A DNA stretch of 59,724 nt, from contig JAKAKG010000054.1 in the NCBI GenBank assembly GCA_021813555.1, forward strand, positions 1-59,724, read 5' to 3'. Under the pieces are notes generated by a model. That model searched no databases and was not told the DNA's origin. It saw only the letters and a list, made by a program, of their open reading frames with translations. Each line of letters starts with the position of its first letter. The first letter of the stretch is position 1. A program made the position numbers and the translations under genes. Below are positions 40,262-49,855 of this stretch, in pieces. This DNA comes from Acidobacteriota bacterium (lineage in GTDB: Bacteria; Acidobacteriota; UBA4820; DSQY01).

Positions 40262-41617
40262 TCATTCCCCTTCCTCCGCCGGGCCCACCTGCGCCCAGCT
40301 CCGGATGGCCTCCAAGGTCTTGGGACCGAGGCCCGGAATCCCCCTCAGGTCCTCGTCAGAGACCCCGGCGAGGGCCTCCGGCTCGGCCCAGCCTCGGGCC
40401 GCCAGCTCGGCCATCACCTTGGCGGGGACGCCGTGAATGTGGACATCCGGTTCGGATTCCTCGTACCCTTCCTCGGGAGCCGTCCCCTCCTCGTAAGGTT
40501 CTTCTTCGGACCCGCCTTCGGTGGGTTCCTCTCCGCCGCCCATCATGCTGCTCATGGCGGCGAGGATCTCCTGCTTCTTCGCTTCTTCACTCTTCACGTC
40601 CAGCTCCCAACCCACCAGGATACCCGCGAGCCGGATGTTCTGGCCCCGCTTGCCGATGGTGAGGGAGAGCTGGTCCTCGGGCACGATGACTTCCATGCGC
40701 CTCGCCTCGTTGTCCACGATCTGGACCCGCGTCACGGTGGCCGGCGCGAGGGACGCCTTCACGAAGTCCGAGAGGTCTTCCTTGTAGGGGATGATGTCGA
40801 TCTTCTCTCCGCGCAATTCGCGGGTCACCGCCTGGACGCGCATGCCGCGCATGCCGATGCACGCCCCGATAGGATCGATGTCCTTGTCCCGGCTCATGAC
40901 GGCGATTTTGGTACGCTCGCCGGGCTCCCGGGCGATGTACCGGATGATCACGGTACCGTCGTAGATTTCGGGCACCTCGGCCTCGAAAAGCTTGGCCACG
41001 AAATCCTTGCTGGCCCGGCTCAGAATGATCTGGCTTCCCTTGGTGTTCTCGCGGACTTCGATGATCAGGGCGCGGATGCGGTCGGACTGAAGGAACCGCT
41101 CGCCCCGGCACTGCTCCGATACGGGAAGGAGCGCCTCGGTGCGGCCCACGTCCACGATGACGTTGCGCTTCTCGGTGCGCTTGACGACACCGTTGATGAT
41201 GGTCCCCACCCGGTCCTTGTACTCCTTGTAGATGATCTCCCGCTCCGCCTCGCGGATCTTCTGCGTGAGGACCTGTTTCGCCTGCTGGGCCGCGATGCGC
41301 CCCATGTAGGGCGTGGCCTCCAGGGGGAACTCGATGATGTCACCTGGCTCGCAGCCGGAGTGGGTCTGCCGGGCCTCCTCCAGGGGAAGCTGGGTGAGAG
41401 GGTTCTCCACTTCCTCGCCCTCCATCACCTGTTTGATGCGGGCCAGCGACATCTCGCCCGTCTCGCGGTTGAAGTGGCCCACGAAGGCTTCCTGAGAATG
41501 CAGGACCCGCCGCGCCGCGGCGGCCATGGCGTCCTCGAGGGCGGAGATGACCACCTCCTTGTCAATCCCCTTTTCGCGTCCAAGGGCCTCGATGGCCTGA
41601 AGCAGTTCGCTCGACAT
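40262..41617 (-). CDS. nusA: Transcription termination/antitermination factor NusA
   Basis: LLQAIEALGREKGIDKEVVISALEDAMAAA...GACIGMRGMRVQAVTRELRGEKIDIIPY...IGKRGQNIRLA; C-terminal HhH. Confidence 0.98.
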   Translation of the reverse strand: MSSELLQAIEALGREKGIDKEVVISALEDAMAAAARRVLHSQEAFVGHFNRETGEMSLARIKQVMEGEEVENPLTQLPLEEARQTHSGCEPGDIIEFPLEATPYMGRIAAQQAKQVLTQKIREAEREIIYKEYKDRVGTIINGVVKRTEKRNVIVDVGRTEALLPVSEQCRGERFLQSDRIRALIIEVRENTKGSQIILSRASKDFVAKLFEAEVPEIYDGTVIIRYIAREPGERTKIAVMSRDKDIDPIGACIGMRGMRVQAVTRELRGEKIDIIPYKEDLSDFVKASLAPATVTRVQIVDNEARRMEVIVPEDQLSLTIGKRGQNIRLAGILVGWELDVKSEEAKKQEILAAMSSMMGGGEEPTEGGSEEEPYEEGTAPEEGYEESEPDVHIHGVPAKVMAELAARGWAEPEALAGVSDEDLRGIPGLGPKTLEAIRSWAQVGPAEEGE

Positions 41618-41641
41618 GGCACCGCGCTCCTTATGATTCGC

Positions 41642-42109
41642 CTACGGAAATTGGAAGACGAGATGGGCCGTCTTGATTCGGTCCAGCGGAATCGTTCGCA
41701 CCCCGTCCTCCACCGTGATTTTCACGCCGCCGTCCTCGAACCCGGCCAGATCCCCTTCCAGGGCCTGCCCGGCGTCGGGCCCGCCGGAGCCCAGGACGAT
41801 CTTCGCCCTCTGCCCCTTGAATCGTTCGTAGTCCTCCGCCTTGCGCAGGGGGCGTTCGACCCCCGGAGAGGAAACCTCCAACTCGAAGGCGTGGGGCACG
41901 AGGTCCTCCACGTCAAGCTGGGCGGAGAGCTGGCGCGAGACCTGCTCGCAGTCGTCCAGCGTCACGGGCCCGTCCAGCCGGTCCAGGGTCACCCGAAGTA
42001 GCCACCTGGGACCCGAGAGGCGCTGCTCGAGGTCGAAGAGTTCGCAGCCGAAGGACCTCGCCGTCCCCTCCGCCATGACCCTCAGTTTTCTGGCCCAAGA
42101 TACGTCCAT
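41642..42109 (-). CDS. rimP: Ribosome maturation factor RimP
   Basis: RSFGCELFDLEQRLSGPRWLLRVTLDRLDGPVTLDDCEQVSRQLSAQLDVED...ELEVSSPGVERPLRKAEDYERFKGQRAKI. Confidence 0.95.
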   Translation of the reverse strand: MDVSWARKLRVMAEGTARSFGCELFDLEQRLSGPRWLLRVTLDRLDGPVTLDDCEQVSRQLSAQLDVEDLVPHAFELEVSSPGVERPLRKAEDYERFKGQRAKIVLGSGGPDAGQALEGDLAGFEDGGVKITVEDGVRTIPLDRIKTAHLVFQFP

Positions 42110-42142
42110 GAACACCTCGCCGCTGAAACTCCGAAGAAACTT

Positions 42143-42171
42143 AAAAAAATAAGTGGGCCTTAAGCCCACTT
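42143..42171 (-). terminator. Terminator-like hairpin in the rimP-nusA leader
   Basis: Minus strand AAGTGGGC-TTAAG-GCCCACTT-ATTTTTTT. Confidence 0.8.
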
Positions 42172-42207
42172 GTGTGTAAATCTAACACACAAAAGGGAAA
42201 GATGCAA
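42170..42207 (-). promoter_or_regulatory. rimP operon promoter with dyad around the -10 box
   Basis: TTGCAT (42207-42202), 16-bp spacer, TTAGAT (42185-42180); perfect dyad TTGTGTGT-N7-ACACACAA at 42170-42192. Confidence 0.5.
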
Positions 42208-42346
42208 GTGTCCCCGAGCGATCGACGCCTGCGTCCAGCCTCGCATCCGCGGGTACGAGCCAGAGGATCGGCTTTCACCGGTTGCCCCCGTCCTCAAGGA
42301 CCGTTACACTTGCCGTGTTGGGTGTCCAAGCGGATCGGGGGGACCG

Positions 42347-43855
42347 ATGACCTTACGAAGGCTGGTCATCACCGGGGCTTCCGGCTTTCTCGGGCGGCAC
42401 GTCCTTGAGGTTGTAAAGGACCATTTCGAGGTGTTCGCCCTCGCCCGGCGATCCCAGCGCGAGTCCTCGGCGCCCGTGCATCCCAACATTCACTGGTACC
42501 AGGTTGACATAGGCGACAAGGAGCCGCTCGACGCCGTATTCCAGGAGATCATCGACACGGGCGGGGCCGAGGTAGTCCTCCACCTAGCGGCCCACTACGA
42601 CTTCACCGGAGACGAGCACCCCGAGTACTGGCGGACCAACATCGAGGGCCTGCGAAACGTACTGGAGTGCGTCAAGGTCCTTCACGTGCGCCGGTTCGTC
42701 TTCGCCAGTTCCGTGGCCGCCTGCAACTTTCCTCCCGCGGGCACGGCCCTCACCGAATCGAGCGCACCCGACGGGGAGCACATCTACGCCAAAACCAAGC
42801 GCATCGGCGAGGCCATGCTGGCCGAGTACGAGGCTTCGGTACCCTCGTGTATCATCCGCTTTGGGGCCATGTTCTCGGACTGGTGCGAATATCCGCCCCA
42901 GTTCGTTTTCATGAACACCTGGCTGTCCAAGGCATGGAACGCCCGCATTCTGGCGGGCAAGGGGATGTCGGCCATCCCCTACCTCCACGTGCGCGACGCC
43001 GTGACCTTCATCGCCAAACTGCTCCAACGCTATCAAATCCTCGGCCCGGGGGAGGTTCTCATCGCGAGCTGCAGCGGCTCGGTTACCCACGCCCAGCTCT
43101 TCGAGGCCGCTACCCATGCCTATTTCGGCCGCAAGCGCCGTCCGTTCTTCATGCCTAAGCCCTTATGCCGGGTGGGTCTCTACGGCATGGACTGGGCGGG
43201 ACGGGCCCTGGGGCAACGGCCCTTCGAGCGCCCCTGGATGGGCAAGTACATCGATCTTCAGCTCACGGTCCAGGCCGAGCATACGTACGAGCGCTTGGGC
43301 TGGCAGCCCAACCCAAGGCTGGAGATCCTTCGGCGCATGCCTTTTCTGGTGGAAAACCTCAAAGCAGATCCCCTGGAGTGGAACCGCAAGAACCGCGCCG
43401 CCATGAAGGAGCCCCGCCTCCGGCGGAACCTCCTCGTCCACAGGCTCCTGGAGCGCCACGAGCACGAGATCCTCACCGCCCTCATGTCGAGCTTGAGAGG
43501 CGAAGCGGCGCCCAGGTGGTTCGTGGGCCACCGCCGGTTCTCGCCCGACGACATCGAGTGGTTCCTGCGGCAGGTTCTGCGCCACCTTCTCAACGCCGTG
43601 AGGGCGCGGGATAAGGCCCTCTTTATGGCCCACTGCCGCGACTTGGCCGAGCGCCGCTTCAAGCAGGGGTTCACCGCCCAGGAAGTCTGCGACGCCCTCG
43701 CCACCATCGATCAGGCCTGCCTCAAGGCCCTCAGCGCCGATCCCGAGGCGGCCGGGCTGGACCAGACCCTTCACGACACCGTCACCATGACCGTTCAACT
43801 TGGTATCGACGAGGTCCAGGAGGTGTACGAGGTTATGGGCGGGAGGACCTTCTAG
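42347..43855 (+). CDS. NAD-dependent epimerase/dehydratase (extended SDR) with additional C-terminal helical domain
   Basis: LVITGASGFLGRHVLEVVKDHFEVFALAR Rossmann GxxGxxG; YAKTK catalytic motif; ~160-aa all-helical tail after residue ~330. Confidence 0.88.
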   Translation: MTLRRLVITGASGFLGRHVLEVVKDHFEVFALARRSQRESSAPVHPNIHWYQVDIGDKEPLDAVFQEIIDTGGAEVVLHLAAHYDFTGDEHPEYWRTNIEGLRNVLECVKVLHVRRFVFASSVAACNFPPAGTALTESSAPDGEHIYAKTKRIGEAMLAEYEASVPSCIIRFGAMFSDWCEYPPQFVFMNTWLSKAWNARILAGKGMSAIPYLHVRDAVTFIAKLLQRYQILGPGEVLIASCSGSVTHAQLFEAATHAYFGRKRRPFFMPKPLCRVGLYGMDWAGRALGQRPFERPWMGKYIDLQLTVQAEHTYERLGWQPNPRLEILRRMPFLVENLKADPLEWNRKNRAAMKEPRLRRNLLVHRLLERHEHEILTALMSSLRGEAAPRWFVGHRRFSPDDIEWFLRQVLRHLLNAVRARDKALFMAHCRDLAERRFKQGFTAQEVCDALATIDQACLKALSADPEAAGLDQTLHDTVTMTVQLGIDEVQEVYEVMGGRTF

Positions 43856-44259
43856 GATTTGGACATCGAGGCCCTGCGGTAGAAGAAATAAGCGCAAAGG
43901 CCCATGGCGGCGTCACCGGCGGCCGAGGCGGGGATGACCCAGGGCCCCCGGTAGTAGAGGGCGCTCGCCGTGAGGAAGAGGGTGGCCGCGGCCTTGGCCA
44001 AGACCATGAACCTGAGGCTCCGGTTCCAGGAATAATCCAGCATGTAGACGGCTGCCAGGACCACGTGAAACGCGCCCCCTTGCCGGATGAAAAACTGCGG
44101 GTACACCGCCTCGGGCCATCCGCCGAAGTGGACGGACCAGTCGGGGAAAAGCAGGAGCATGACCCCGACGGCAAAGCTGTGCAGGGCGATGAGGATCACC
44201 GCCGGCTTCTCCCACCGGGCCCAGGTCACAGGATTGGCCACGGCGTCTTCACCTTTCAC
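43852..44259 (-). CDS. Small multi-TM membrane protein, unknown function
   Basis: Several hydrophobic segments (PAVILIALHSFAVGVMLLLF, AFHVVLAAVYML, FMVLAKAAATLFLTASAL); overlaps the protease gene; start codon uncertain. Confidence 0.65.
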   Translation of the reverse strand: MKGEDAVANPVTWARWEKPAVILIALHSFAVGVMLLLFPDWSVHFGGWPEAVYPQFFIRQGGAFHVVLAAVYMLDYSWNRSLRFMVLAKAAATLFLTASALYYRGPWVIPASAAGDAAMGLCAYFFYRRASMSKS

Positions 44260-44782
44260 CCTCCACGGCCTCCCACCAAAGGTCCATGGCGAGGGGCGTC
44301 TTTCGCGGCTCGGCGGGGGCGCCAAGACGATCCAGCTCGCGGAGGATCTCGGCCACGGCGGCGGGAACAGCTTCCTGCACGGGAGTGCTCAGGCCCACGC
44401 GGTAGACCACGTCGTCCGGAATGACACCCACCAGAAGAACCTCCTCGGGGGCTCCGCCAGAGAATTCAAGGGTCAACAGGGCCTCGCGCAGGCCCGGCTC
44501 GTGGGGGCCCATGCGCAGGGTTGGGGCCGCCTTGAGCAGGTCGGCCTTGCGGTAGAGGCGCACCTCTCCAGGAGGGCCCGGGGCCTTCACGGCGTCCGCC
44601 ACGATGAGGGCTCGAAGGCCGCGGATGTGAACCGTGAGGTCGAGGCCCGGCGTGCCCGCGTCCAGAACGAGCACGGGCGCGGGGAAGCGGAAGGCCGATT
44701 CAAGGTGCTTGATGACGTAGGGGCCGAAGGCGTCGTCACCCATGAGGACGTTGCCCAGGCCAAGCACACCGATCTCGCTCAT
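44249..44782 (-). CDS. hybD: Hydrogenase maturation endopeptidase (HyaD/HybD family)
   Basis: MSEIGVLGLGNVLMGDDAFGPYVIKHLES...VLVLDAGTPGLDLTVHI: conserved GxGNxLxxDDxxG and DxGTxG. Confidence 0.92.
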   Translation of the reverse strand: MSEIGVLGLGNVLMGDDAFGPYVIKHLESAFRFPAPVLVLDAGTPGLDLTVHIRGLRALIVADAVKAPGPPGEVRLYRKADLLKAAPTLRMGPHEPGLREALLTLEFSGGAPEEVLLVGVIPDDVVYRVGLSTPVQEAVPAAVAEILRELDRLGAPAEPRKTPLAMDLWWEAVEGER

Positions 44783-44870
44783 CAGAAAACCATGCGGGAC
44801 CCGCCCACGCCCCCAGGACGCCGGACGGGTCCCGCCGCTCCACAAAGGCGGCCTTGGGCCGCGGACTTCG

Positions 44871-46571
44871 TTACAAAACGTTCACCCTCGACACCTCGTT
44901 GCCCTCGGCGTCCACCGCATGGATGGCGCAGGCCAGGCACGGGTCGAAGGAGTGCACGGTCCGCAACACCTCCAGGGGGCGCTGGGGATCGGCCACGGGA
45001 TTGCCCACGAGGGACGCTTCGTAGGGGCCCTTCTGGCCCTTGTCGTCCCGCGGGCCGGCGTTCCAGGTGGAGGGAACCACGCACTGGTAGTTGTGGATCT
45101 TGCCGTCGCGGATCACGACCCAGTGGGAGAGGGCTCCCCTGGGTGCCTCGTGGAAGCCGAAGCCGCGCTGTTCACCTGAGGGGAAGACGGGCTCGTTGAA
45201 GATGGCCAGGTCGCCCTTGCCGATGTTCTCCGCCAGGAGCCCCCAATGCTTGAGGGACAGGTCGCTCAGTACCGCGCAGCGGACGGCGCGGCACGCGTGC
45301 CGGCCCAAGGTGGAGTGCAGGACTTCGGGACCGAGCTTGGTCTTGGCCAGGGACGAGGCCGTGTCCAGAACCACCGTGGCCCACTTCTTGGTGAGCTCGT
45401 GCCCGGAGGCGTAGCCCACGAGCATCTGCGCCAGCGGACCCACCTGCATGGGCTGGCCGCTGAACCGCGGCGCCTTCACCCAGCTGTACTTCTTGGCGGG
45501 ATCGAAGTCGGTGTAATGGGGAACCGTGTCCTCTTCGTACGGGTGGCGGGACCAGTCGCCGTCGTACCACGCGTGGGCGATGGATTCCTGGACGTTGTCG
45601 CGGAAGTAGGCGTCGTTGAACGAGGTGAAGGGTTTCACGCTGCCCAGGTTGCCGGCCATGATGGTGCCTCCGGGCAGGTCGAACTGGGTGCCCTTGGTGT
45701 CCAGGGGCATGTCGGGTACGGCCAGGTAGTTGGTGACGCCCTTGCCGTAGCCGAGCCAATCGGGGTAGTGGGCCGCCACGGCCGCCACGTCCACCAGGTA
45801 GACCTGCTGGATGAAGGCCGCCACCTCCGTCAAGAGGTCCTTGATCATGAACAGCTTGTCCATGTTGAGGGTGGAGGGGTTGTCGAGATTGATGGCGTTG
45901 GCCACGCCGCCCACGGCGAGGTTTTGGATGTTGGGCGTCTTAGAACCGAGGATGGCCACCACCTTGTTGGCCTGGCGCTGGATGTCCAGGGCCTGGAGGT
46001 AGTGAGTAACCGCCAGGAGGTTGATCTCCGGCGGCAGCTTCATGGCCGGGTGGCCCCAGTAGCCGTTGGCGAAAATGCCGAGCTGGCCGGCGTTCACGTA
46101 GCCCGTGAGTTTGTCCTTCACCGCGGCGAACTCCCGGTAGCCGTTCTTGGGCCACGGGGAGAGGGTTTCGGCCAGCGCGGCCGTGGCCCTGGGATCGGCC
46201 TTCAGCGCCGACACAACGTCCACCCAATCGAGGGCCGAGAGCTGGTAGAAGTGCACGATGTGATCATGAAGGCAGTGGGCCGCCATGATGATGTTGCGAA
46301 TGTACTGGGCGTTGATGGGGATCTCCAGGCCGATGGCGTTTTCCACGGCGCGAACCGACGTGATGGCGTGGACCGTGGTGCAGACGCCGCAGATGCGCTG
46401 GGTGAAGAGCCAGGCCTCACGCGGGTCTCTGCCCTTGAGGATGACTTCGATGCCCCGCCACATCTGGCCCGAGGACCATGCGTCGGTCACGTGCCCTCCG
46501 TTGACCTCTACGTCGATGCGGAGGTGTCCTTCTATCCGCGTAATTGGGTCTATCGTGATCCGTGGGCTCAT
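44871..46571 (-). CDS. hybC: [NiFe] hydrogenase large subunit
   Basis: L1 RICGVCTTVH; L2 FDPCLACAIH followed by 15-aa C-terminal extension AVDAEGNEVSRVNVL. Confidence 0.97.
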   Translation of the reverse strand: MSPRITIDPITRIEGHLRIDVEVNGGHVTDAWSSGQMWRGIEVILKGRDPREAWLFTQRICGVCTTVHAITSVRAVENAIGLEIPINAQYIRNIIMAAHCLHDHIVHFYQLSALDWVDVVSALKADPRATAALAETLSPWPKNGYREFAAVKDKLTGYVNAGQLGIFANGYWGHPAMKLPPEINLLAVTHYLQALDIQRQANKVVAILGSKTPNIQNLAVGGVANAINLDNPSTLNMDKLFMIKDLLTEVAAFIQQVYLVDVAAVAAHYPDWLGYGKGVTNYLAVPDMPLDTKGTQFDLPGGTIMAGNLGSVKPFTSFNDAYFRDNVQESIAHAWYDGDWSRHPYEEDTVPHYTDFDPAKKYSWVKAPRFSGQPMQVGPLAQMLVGYASGHELTKKWATVVLDTASSLAKTKLGPEVLHSTLGRHACRAVRCAVLSDLSLKHWGLLAENIGKGDLAIFNEPVFPSGEQRGFGFHEAPRGALSHWVVIRDGKIHNYQCVVPSTWNAGPRDDKGQKGPYEASLVGNPVADPQRPLEVLRTVHSFDPCLACAIHAVDAEGNEVSRVNVL

Positions 46572-47770
46572 TCAGCACCTCTCACATTGGGGGCAGCCGC
46601 GACACCGCCGAGGATGGGGTACCGCTTCACGATGTACAGGTAGGCCATGATTTCCAGCGCCACGACGCCGACGGTGATGAGGAGCTCGGGCACGGCGGGG
46701 AAGTAGGCCCAGTTCTTGCCGGGGTTGTAGGCCACGAGGTACGTGTCCATACGGTACACGGCCCCCGCCAGGACCACGGCCATGGAGGCCTGGAACTGGC
46801 CCTTGGCCGTATCTTTGAACTTGGGAGAGAAGAGCATGGCGGCGCCGCCGATGAAGAGCACCATCTCGACCCAGAACATGAAGGCCTGGATGTTGGCGTG
46901 GAACGCGAGGCCCATCCGCCCGCGAAGCACGATGTCTCCGAGCCTCAGGATGAGGTAAACCACCACGAGCCAGGCCGGAACGACCGCCATCCGCGCGAGG
47001 AGTCTGGTCTCTCTCGGACGCTTGAAGACGGACGTGGCGAGGGTAGATTCCATGGCCACCACGCCGTAACCCATGGCCACGCATGAGATCAGGAACAGGA
47101 GGGGCGCGAAGGGTGTCTGCCAAAGTCCGTGCACCTTCTGGCCCGCCAGAAGCATGAGGGCGCCCAGGGAGGTCTGGTGCATGGTGGGCAGGAGGACGCC
47201 CACGGCCAGGATCGGAATCATGAGTTTCTTGACGATGGGGTGCAAGACACCGGCGAGCTTCTTGAGGGCGGGATGGGACCCCGCTTGCTCCCACGTCTCG
47301 AAGAACGCCGGGCTCAGCTCCAACCAGAGAATGGCCACGTACGCCATGACGCAGAGGGCCACCTCCAGGAGGACCGAGTTGAGGTTCCACCAGGCGGGGA
47401 ACACGGGAATCTTGTAAATATAAGGTGTCCGGCCCACGTCGATGTTGATGGCCAAGGCCGCCATGGTGTAGCCCAGGGCGCTGGTGAGGACCGCGGGGCG
47501 CATGAGCGGATGGTAGTCGCCCTTGTTAAAAATGTAGACCAGGAACGCCATGGCGTAGCCGCCGCAGCCGAGGGCCGTGCCCGTCACCACGTCGAAGGCG
47601 ATCCAAATGCCCCACGGGTAGCCGTCACTCAGGCCCGTCGTGGCGCCGAGCCCGGCGATGAAGCGCCAGATCATGAGGAGGACGCTCACCCCGACGATGG
47701 CGGCGAGTACTTTGAACGCCGGTGTCCATAGCGGCCCGCCGAGGGGCTGAGGTTTAGTGTGGGTGCTCAC
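46568..47770 (-). CDS. hybB: Hydrogenase-associated integral membrane subunit (HybB/NrfD family)
   Basis: GLSDGYPWGIWIAFDVVTGTALGCGGYAMAFLVYIFNKGDYHPLMRPAVLTSALGYTMA, multiple TM helices. Confidence 0.92.
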   Translation of the reverse strand: MSTHTKPQPLGGPLWTPAFKVLAAIVGVSVLLMIWRFIAGLGATTGLSDGYPWGIWIAFDVVTGTALGCGGYAMAFLVYIFNKGDYHPLMRPAVLTSALGYTMAALAINIDVGRTPYIYKIPVFPAWWNLNSVLLEVALCVMAYVAILWLELSPAFFETWEQAGSHPALKKLAGVLHPIVKKLMIPILAVGVLLPTMHQTSLGALMLLAGQKVHGLWQTPFAPLLFLISCVAMGYGVVAMESTLATSVFKRPRETRLLARMAVVPAWLVVVYLILRLGDIVLRGRMGLAFHANIQAFMFWVEMVLFIGGAAMLFSPKFKDTAKGQFQASMAVVLAGAVYRMDTYLVAYNPGKNWAYFPAVPELLITVGVVALEIMAYLYIVKRYPILGGVAAAPNVRGAE

Positions 47771-48663
47771 GGTTTCACCTCCCCGTCCCCGCCCGAGGCT
47801 TTCCTGTTCCGCCAGATGACGGCGCCGAAGACGGCGAAGAGCGCCACGGGTGCTACGAAGCCCTGGTAGAGGCTGTGCTGGATCGTTTGCTGCATGTCAG
47901 GAACGGGGGTCTCGCCCAGATCCGGCAGGCCCAGGTCCTGAAAGGAAATTCCGGCTTTGGATAGGTAGAGCACCTGCGTGCCGCCCCCGTCCGTCGCCCC
48001 GAAGACTTTGGGCTCGTACTTGCCGGGGGCCGCCGCCAGACGCCCCTGGGCCTCGGCAAGCAGATCCGTGTACTTGCCGTAGATGACGGCCTTCCGGGGA
48101 CACACCTCGCAGCAGGCGGGCTGCTGGCCCTTGGCGATCCGGTCGGAGCACATCTCGCACTTGATGACGCGGGGCCAAGCCTTTTCCCACTCGTACTTGG
48201 GAACGCCGTAGGGGCAGGCGATGCCGCAGTACCGGCACCCCGTGCACCGCTCGCCTTCCCACGTGACGATGCCGTGCTCCCGCTTCTTGAGCGACCCCAT
48301 CATGCAGGCGTTGATGCAGGCCGGGTCCACGCAGTGCATGCACTGCGCCTTCATGAAAGAGGTGCGGTCGCCGTCCTTGAAAAGCTTGATGATGTTCTTG
48401 CACTTGGCGTTCAGGTCGTCGGGAGCGTCGTAGAGGCCGTCGGAGGATCGGGTGTCGCGGGGCAAGCCGTTCGCATCCTGGCAGGCCACCATGCAGGTCT
48501 TGCACCCGATGCAGAGGGTGGCGTCGTAGAGCATGCCCATGGCGTCAGGAGGAGGAACACGCCGTTCCCGAGCCTCCGTCGCCGGCTCCATGGCCGACCC
48601 GAGGGCGGCCGCTGCTCCCGCCGCCGCCATCCCCTTGAGAAGCGTGCGTCGGTCCACGGTCAT
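47767..48663 (-). CDS. hybA: Hydrogenase 4Fe-4S ferredoxin-like subunit (HybA)
   Basis: CIGCKTCMVACQ, CMHCVDPACINACMMGSLKK, CTGCRYCGIACPYGVPKYEW; N-terminal signal and C-terminal TM. Confidence 0.93.
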   Translation of the reverse strand: MTVDRRTLLKGMAAAGAAAALGSAMEPATEARERRVPPPDAMGMLYDATLCIGCKTCMVACQDANGLPRDTRSSDGLYDAPDDLNAKCKNIIKLFKDGDRTSFMKAQCMHCVDPACINACMMGSLKKREHGIVTWEGERCTGCRYCGIACPYGVPKYEWEKAWPRVIKCEMCSDRIAKGQQPACCEVCPRKAVIYGKYTDLLAEAQGRLAAAPGKYEPKVFGATDGGGTQVLYLSKAGISFQDLGLPDLGETPVPDMQQTIQHSLYQGFVAPVALFAVFGAVIWRNRKASGGDGEVKP

Positions 48664-48664
48664 C

Positions 48665-49783
48665 TCACTCCTCCTTTTCCTTGGCTCCTTCGCCGAGTTT
48701 CTTGGAGGCCATGAGACCCGCGCCGATGAGGGCGCCTCCCACCAGCCCTGCCACGCCGGCTGCCACGGGGCCGATGTTGGAATGCTCGGCGTGCATGGGC
48801 GCGTACGTGTCGGGCGGCGTGGCGTGGCTGATTTCTACGGTGGTGCTGATGGGGATCCGGAAGCCCACCGCTTGCTCCGTACAGCCCACGCAGGGGTGGC
48901 CGATGCCGATGGGCCAGGCTCCGGGCACTTCACCGAAGGGCAGGAGGGAGCAGTTGGCGTGGGTGACGGGGCCTTTGCAGCCCGTCTTGTAGAGGCAGTA
49001 TCCGAGCTTGTGGCCCTCGTCGCCGAATTTGCCCACGAAGCGCCCCGCGTCGAAGTGGGGCCTGCGAGGGCAATCCTCGTGGATGACGCGGGTGTAGGCG
49101 AACAGCGGCCGCGCCTTGTCATCCAGCGCCGGGAGGCTGCCGAAGGTGGCGTATTGCAGCACCACGCCCAGAAGGTTGTAGGGATTGGCGGGGCAGCCCG
49201 GGAGGGTCACGACGGTTTTGCCCTTGAGGACCTGCGGGGCTCCTTGAGCGCCCGTGGGATTGGGGTCGGCCGAGGGGATGCCGCCCCAGGATGCACAGGA
49301 GCCGATGGCGATGATCGCCCCCGCCTTGTCGGCCACTTCGTTCACCATGTCCACGGCGGTCTTGCCTGCGATCTTGCAGAAAATGCCGTTGTCCTTGGTG
49401 GGAATGGCCCCCTCCACGATGAGGACGTACTTTCCAGCGTTTTTGGCCATGATGTCCTTGAGGACGTCTTCGGCCTGGTAGCCCGCCGCCGCGAAGAGCG
49501 TCTCGCAGTAGTCGAGGGAGATCAGATCCAAGATGAGGTTAGCCACGTCGGGGTGAGACGTCCGCAGGAGAGACTCAGTGCAGCCCGTGCACTCCTGGAA
49601 GTGGAGCCAGACCACGGAGGGCTTTTTGGGCCCGGCCGCGGTTTCGGCCATTTTCTCGGCGGCCCACGAGGGTAGCCCCATGGCGGCGGCCGCCATGGTG
49701 CACACCTTCATGAAGTCCCGGCGGCCCCAGCTCGAGCCGTCCAGATGATCCTCATGCCTGGTGGTTTCTTCCTTCTGTCCCAT
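48665..49783 (-). CDS. hybO: [NiFe] hydrogenase small subunit, Tat-exported, C-terminal anchor
   Basis: Tat motif GRRDFMKVC; VWLHFQECTGCTESLLR; GCPANPYN; C-term helix VAAGVAGLVGGALIGAGLMAS. ATG at 49783 or 49789. Confidence 0.95.
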   Translation of the reverse strand: MGQKEETTRHEDHLDGSSWGRRDFMKVCTMAAAAMGLPSWAAEKMAETAAGPKKPSVVWLHFQECTGCTESLLRTSHPDVANLILDLISLDYCETLFAAAGYQAEDVLKDIMAKNAGKYVLIVEGAIPTKDNGIFCKIAGKTAVDMVNEVADKAGAIIAIGSCASWGGIPSADPNPTGAQGAPQVLKGKTVVTLPGCPANPYNLLGVVLQYATFGSLPALDDKARPLFAYTRVIHEDCPRRPHFDAGRFVGKFGDEGHKLGYCLYKTGCKGPVTHANCSLLPFGEVPGAWPIGIGHPCVGCTEQAVGFRIPISTTVEISHATPPDTYAPMHAEHSNIGPVAAGVAGLVGGALIGAGLMASKKLGEGAKEKEE

Positions 49784-49855
49784 GGGCACCTCCCCTGTCT
49801 CCCTCGGACATCAAACCGGCGAGTAGGAACGCGGACGCTTCCAAACGATACGACC

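Noticed and set aside
39695-42001. 768-aa plus-strand ORF
   Set aside because: Antisense to infB, nusA and rimP, which are unambiguous; His/Gly/Arg-biased shadow ORF typical of high GC.
42170-42346. Extended N-terminus of the epimerase ORF
   Set aside because: The upstream start lies in the rimP promoter dyad; the Rossmann motif begins just after ATG 42347.
44871-46571. NiFeSe hydrogenase (UGA at L2 motif)
   Set aside because: The L2 codon reads TGC (DPCLACAIH), so it is a Cys enzyme.
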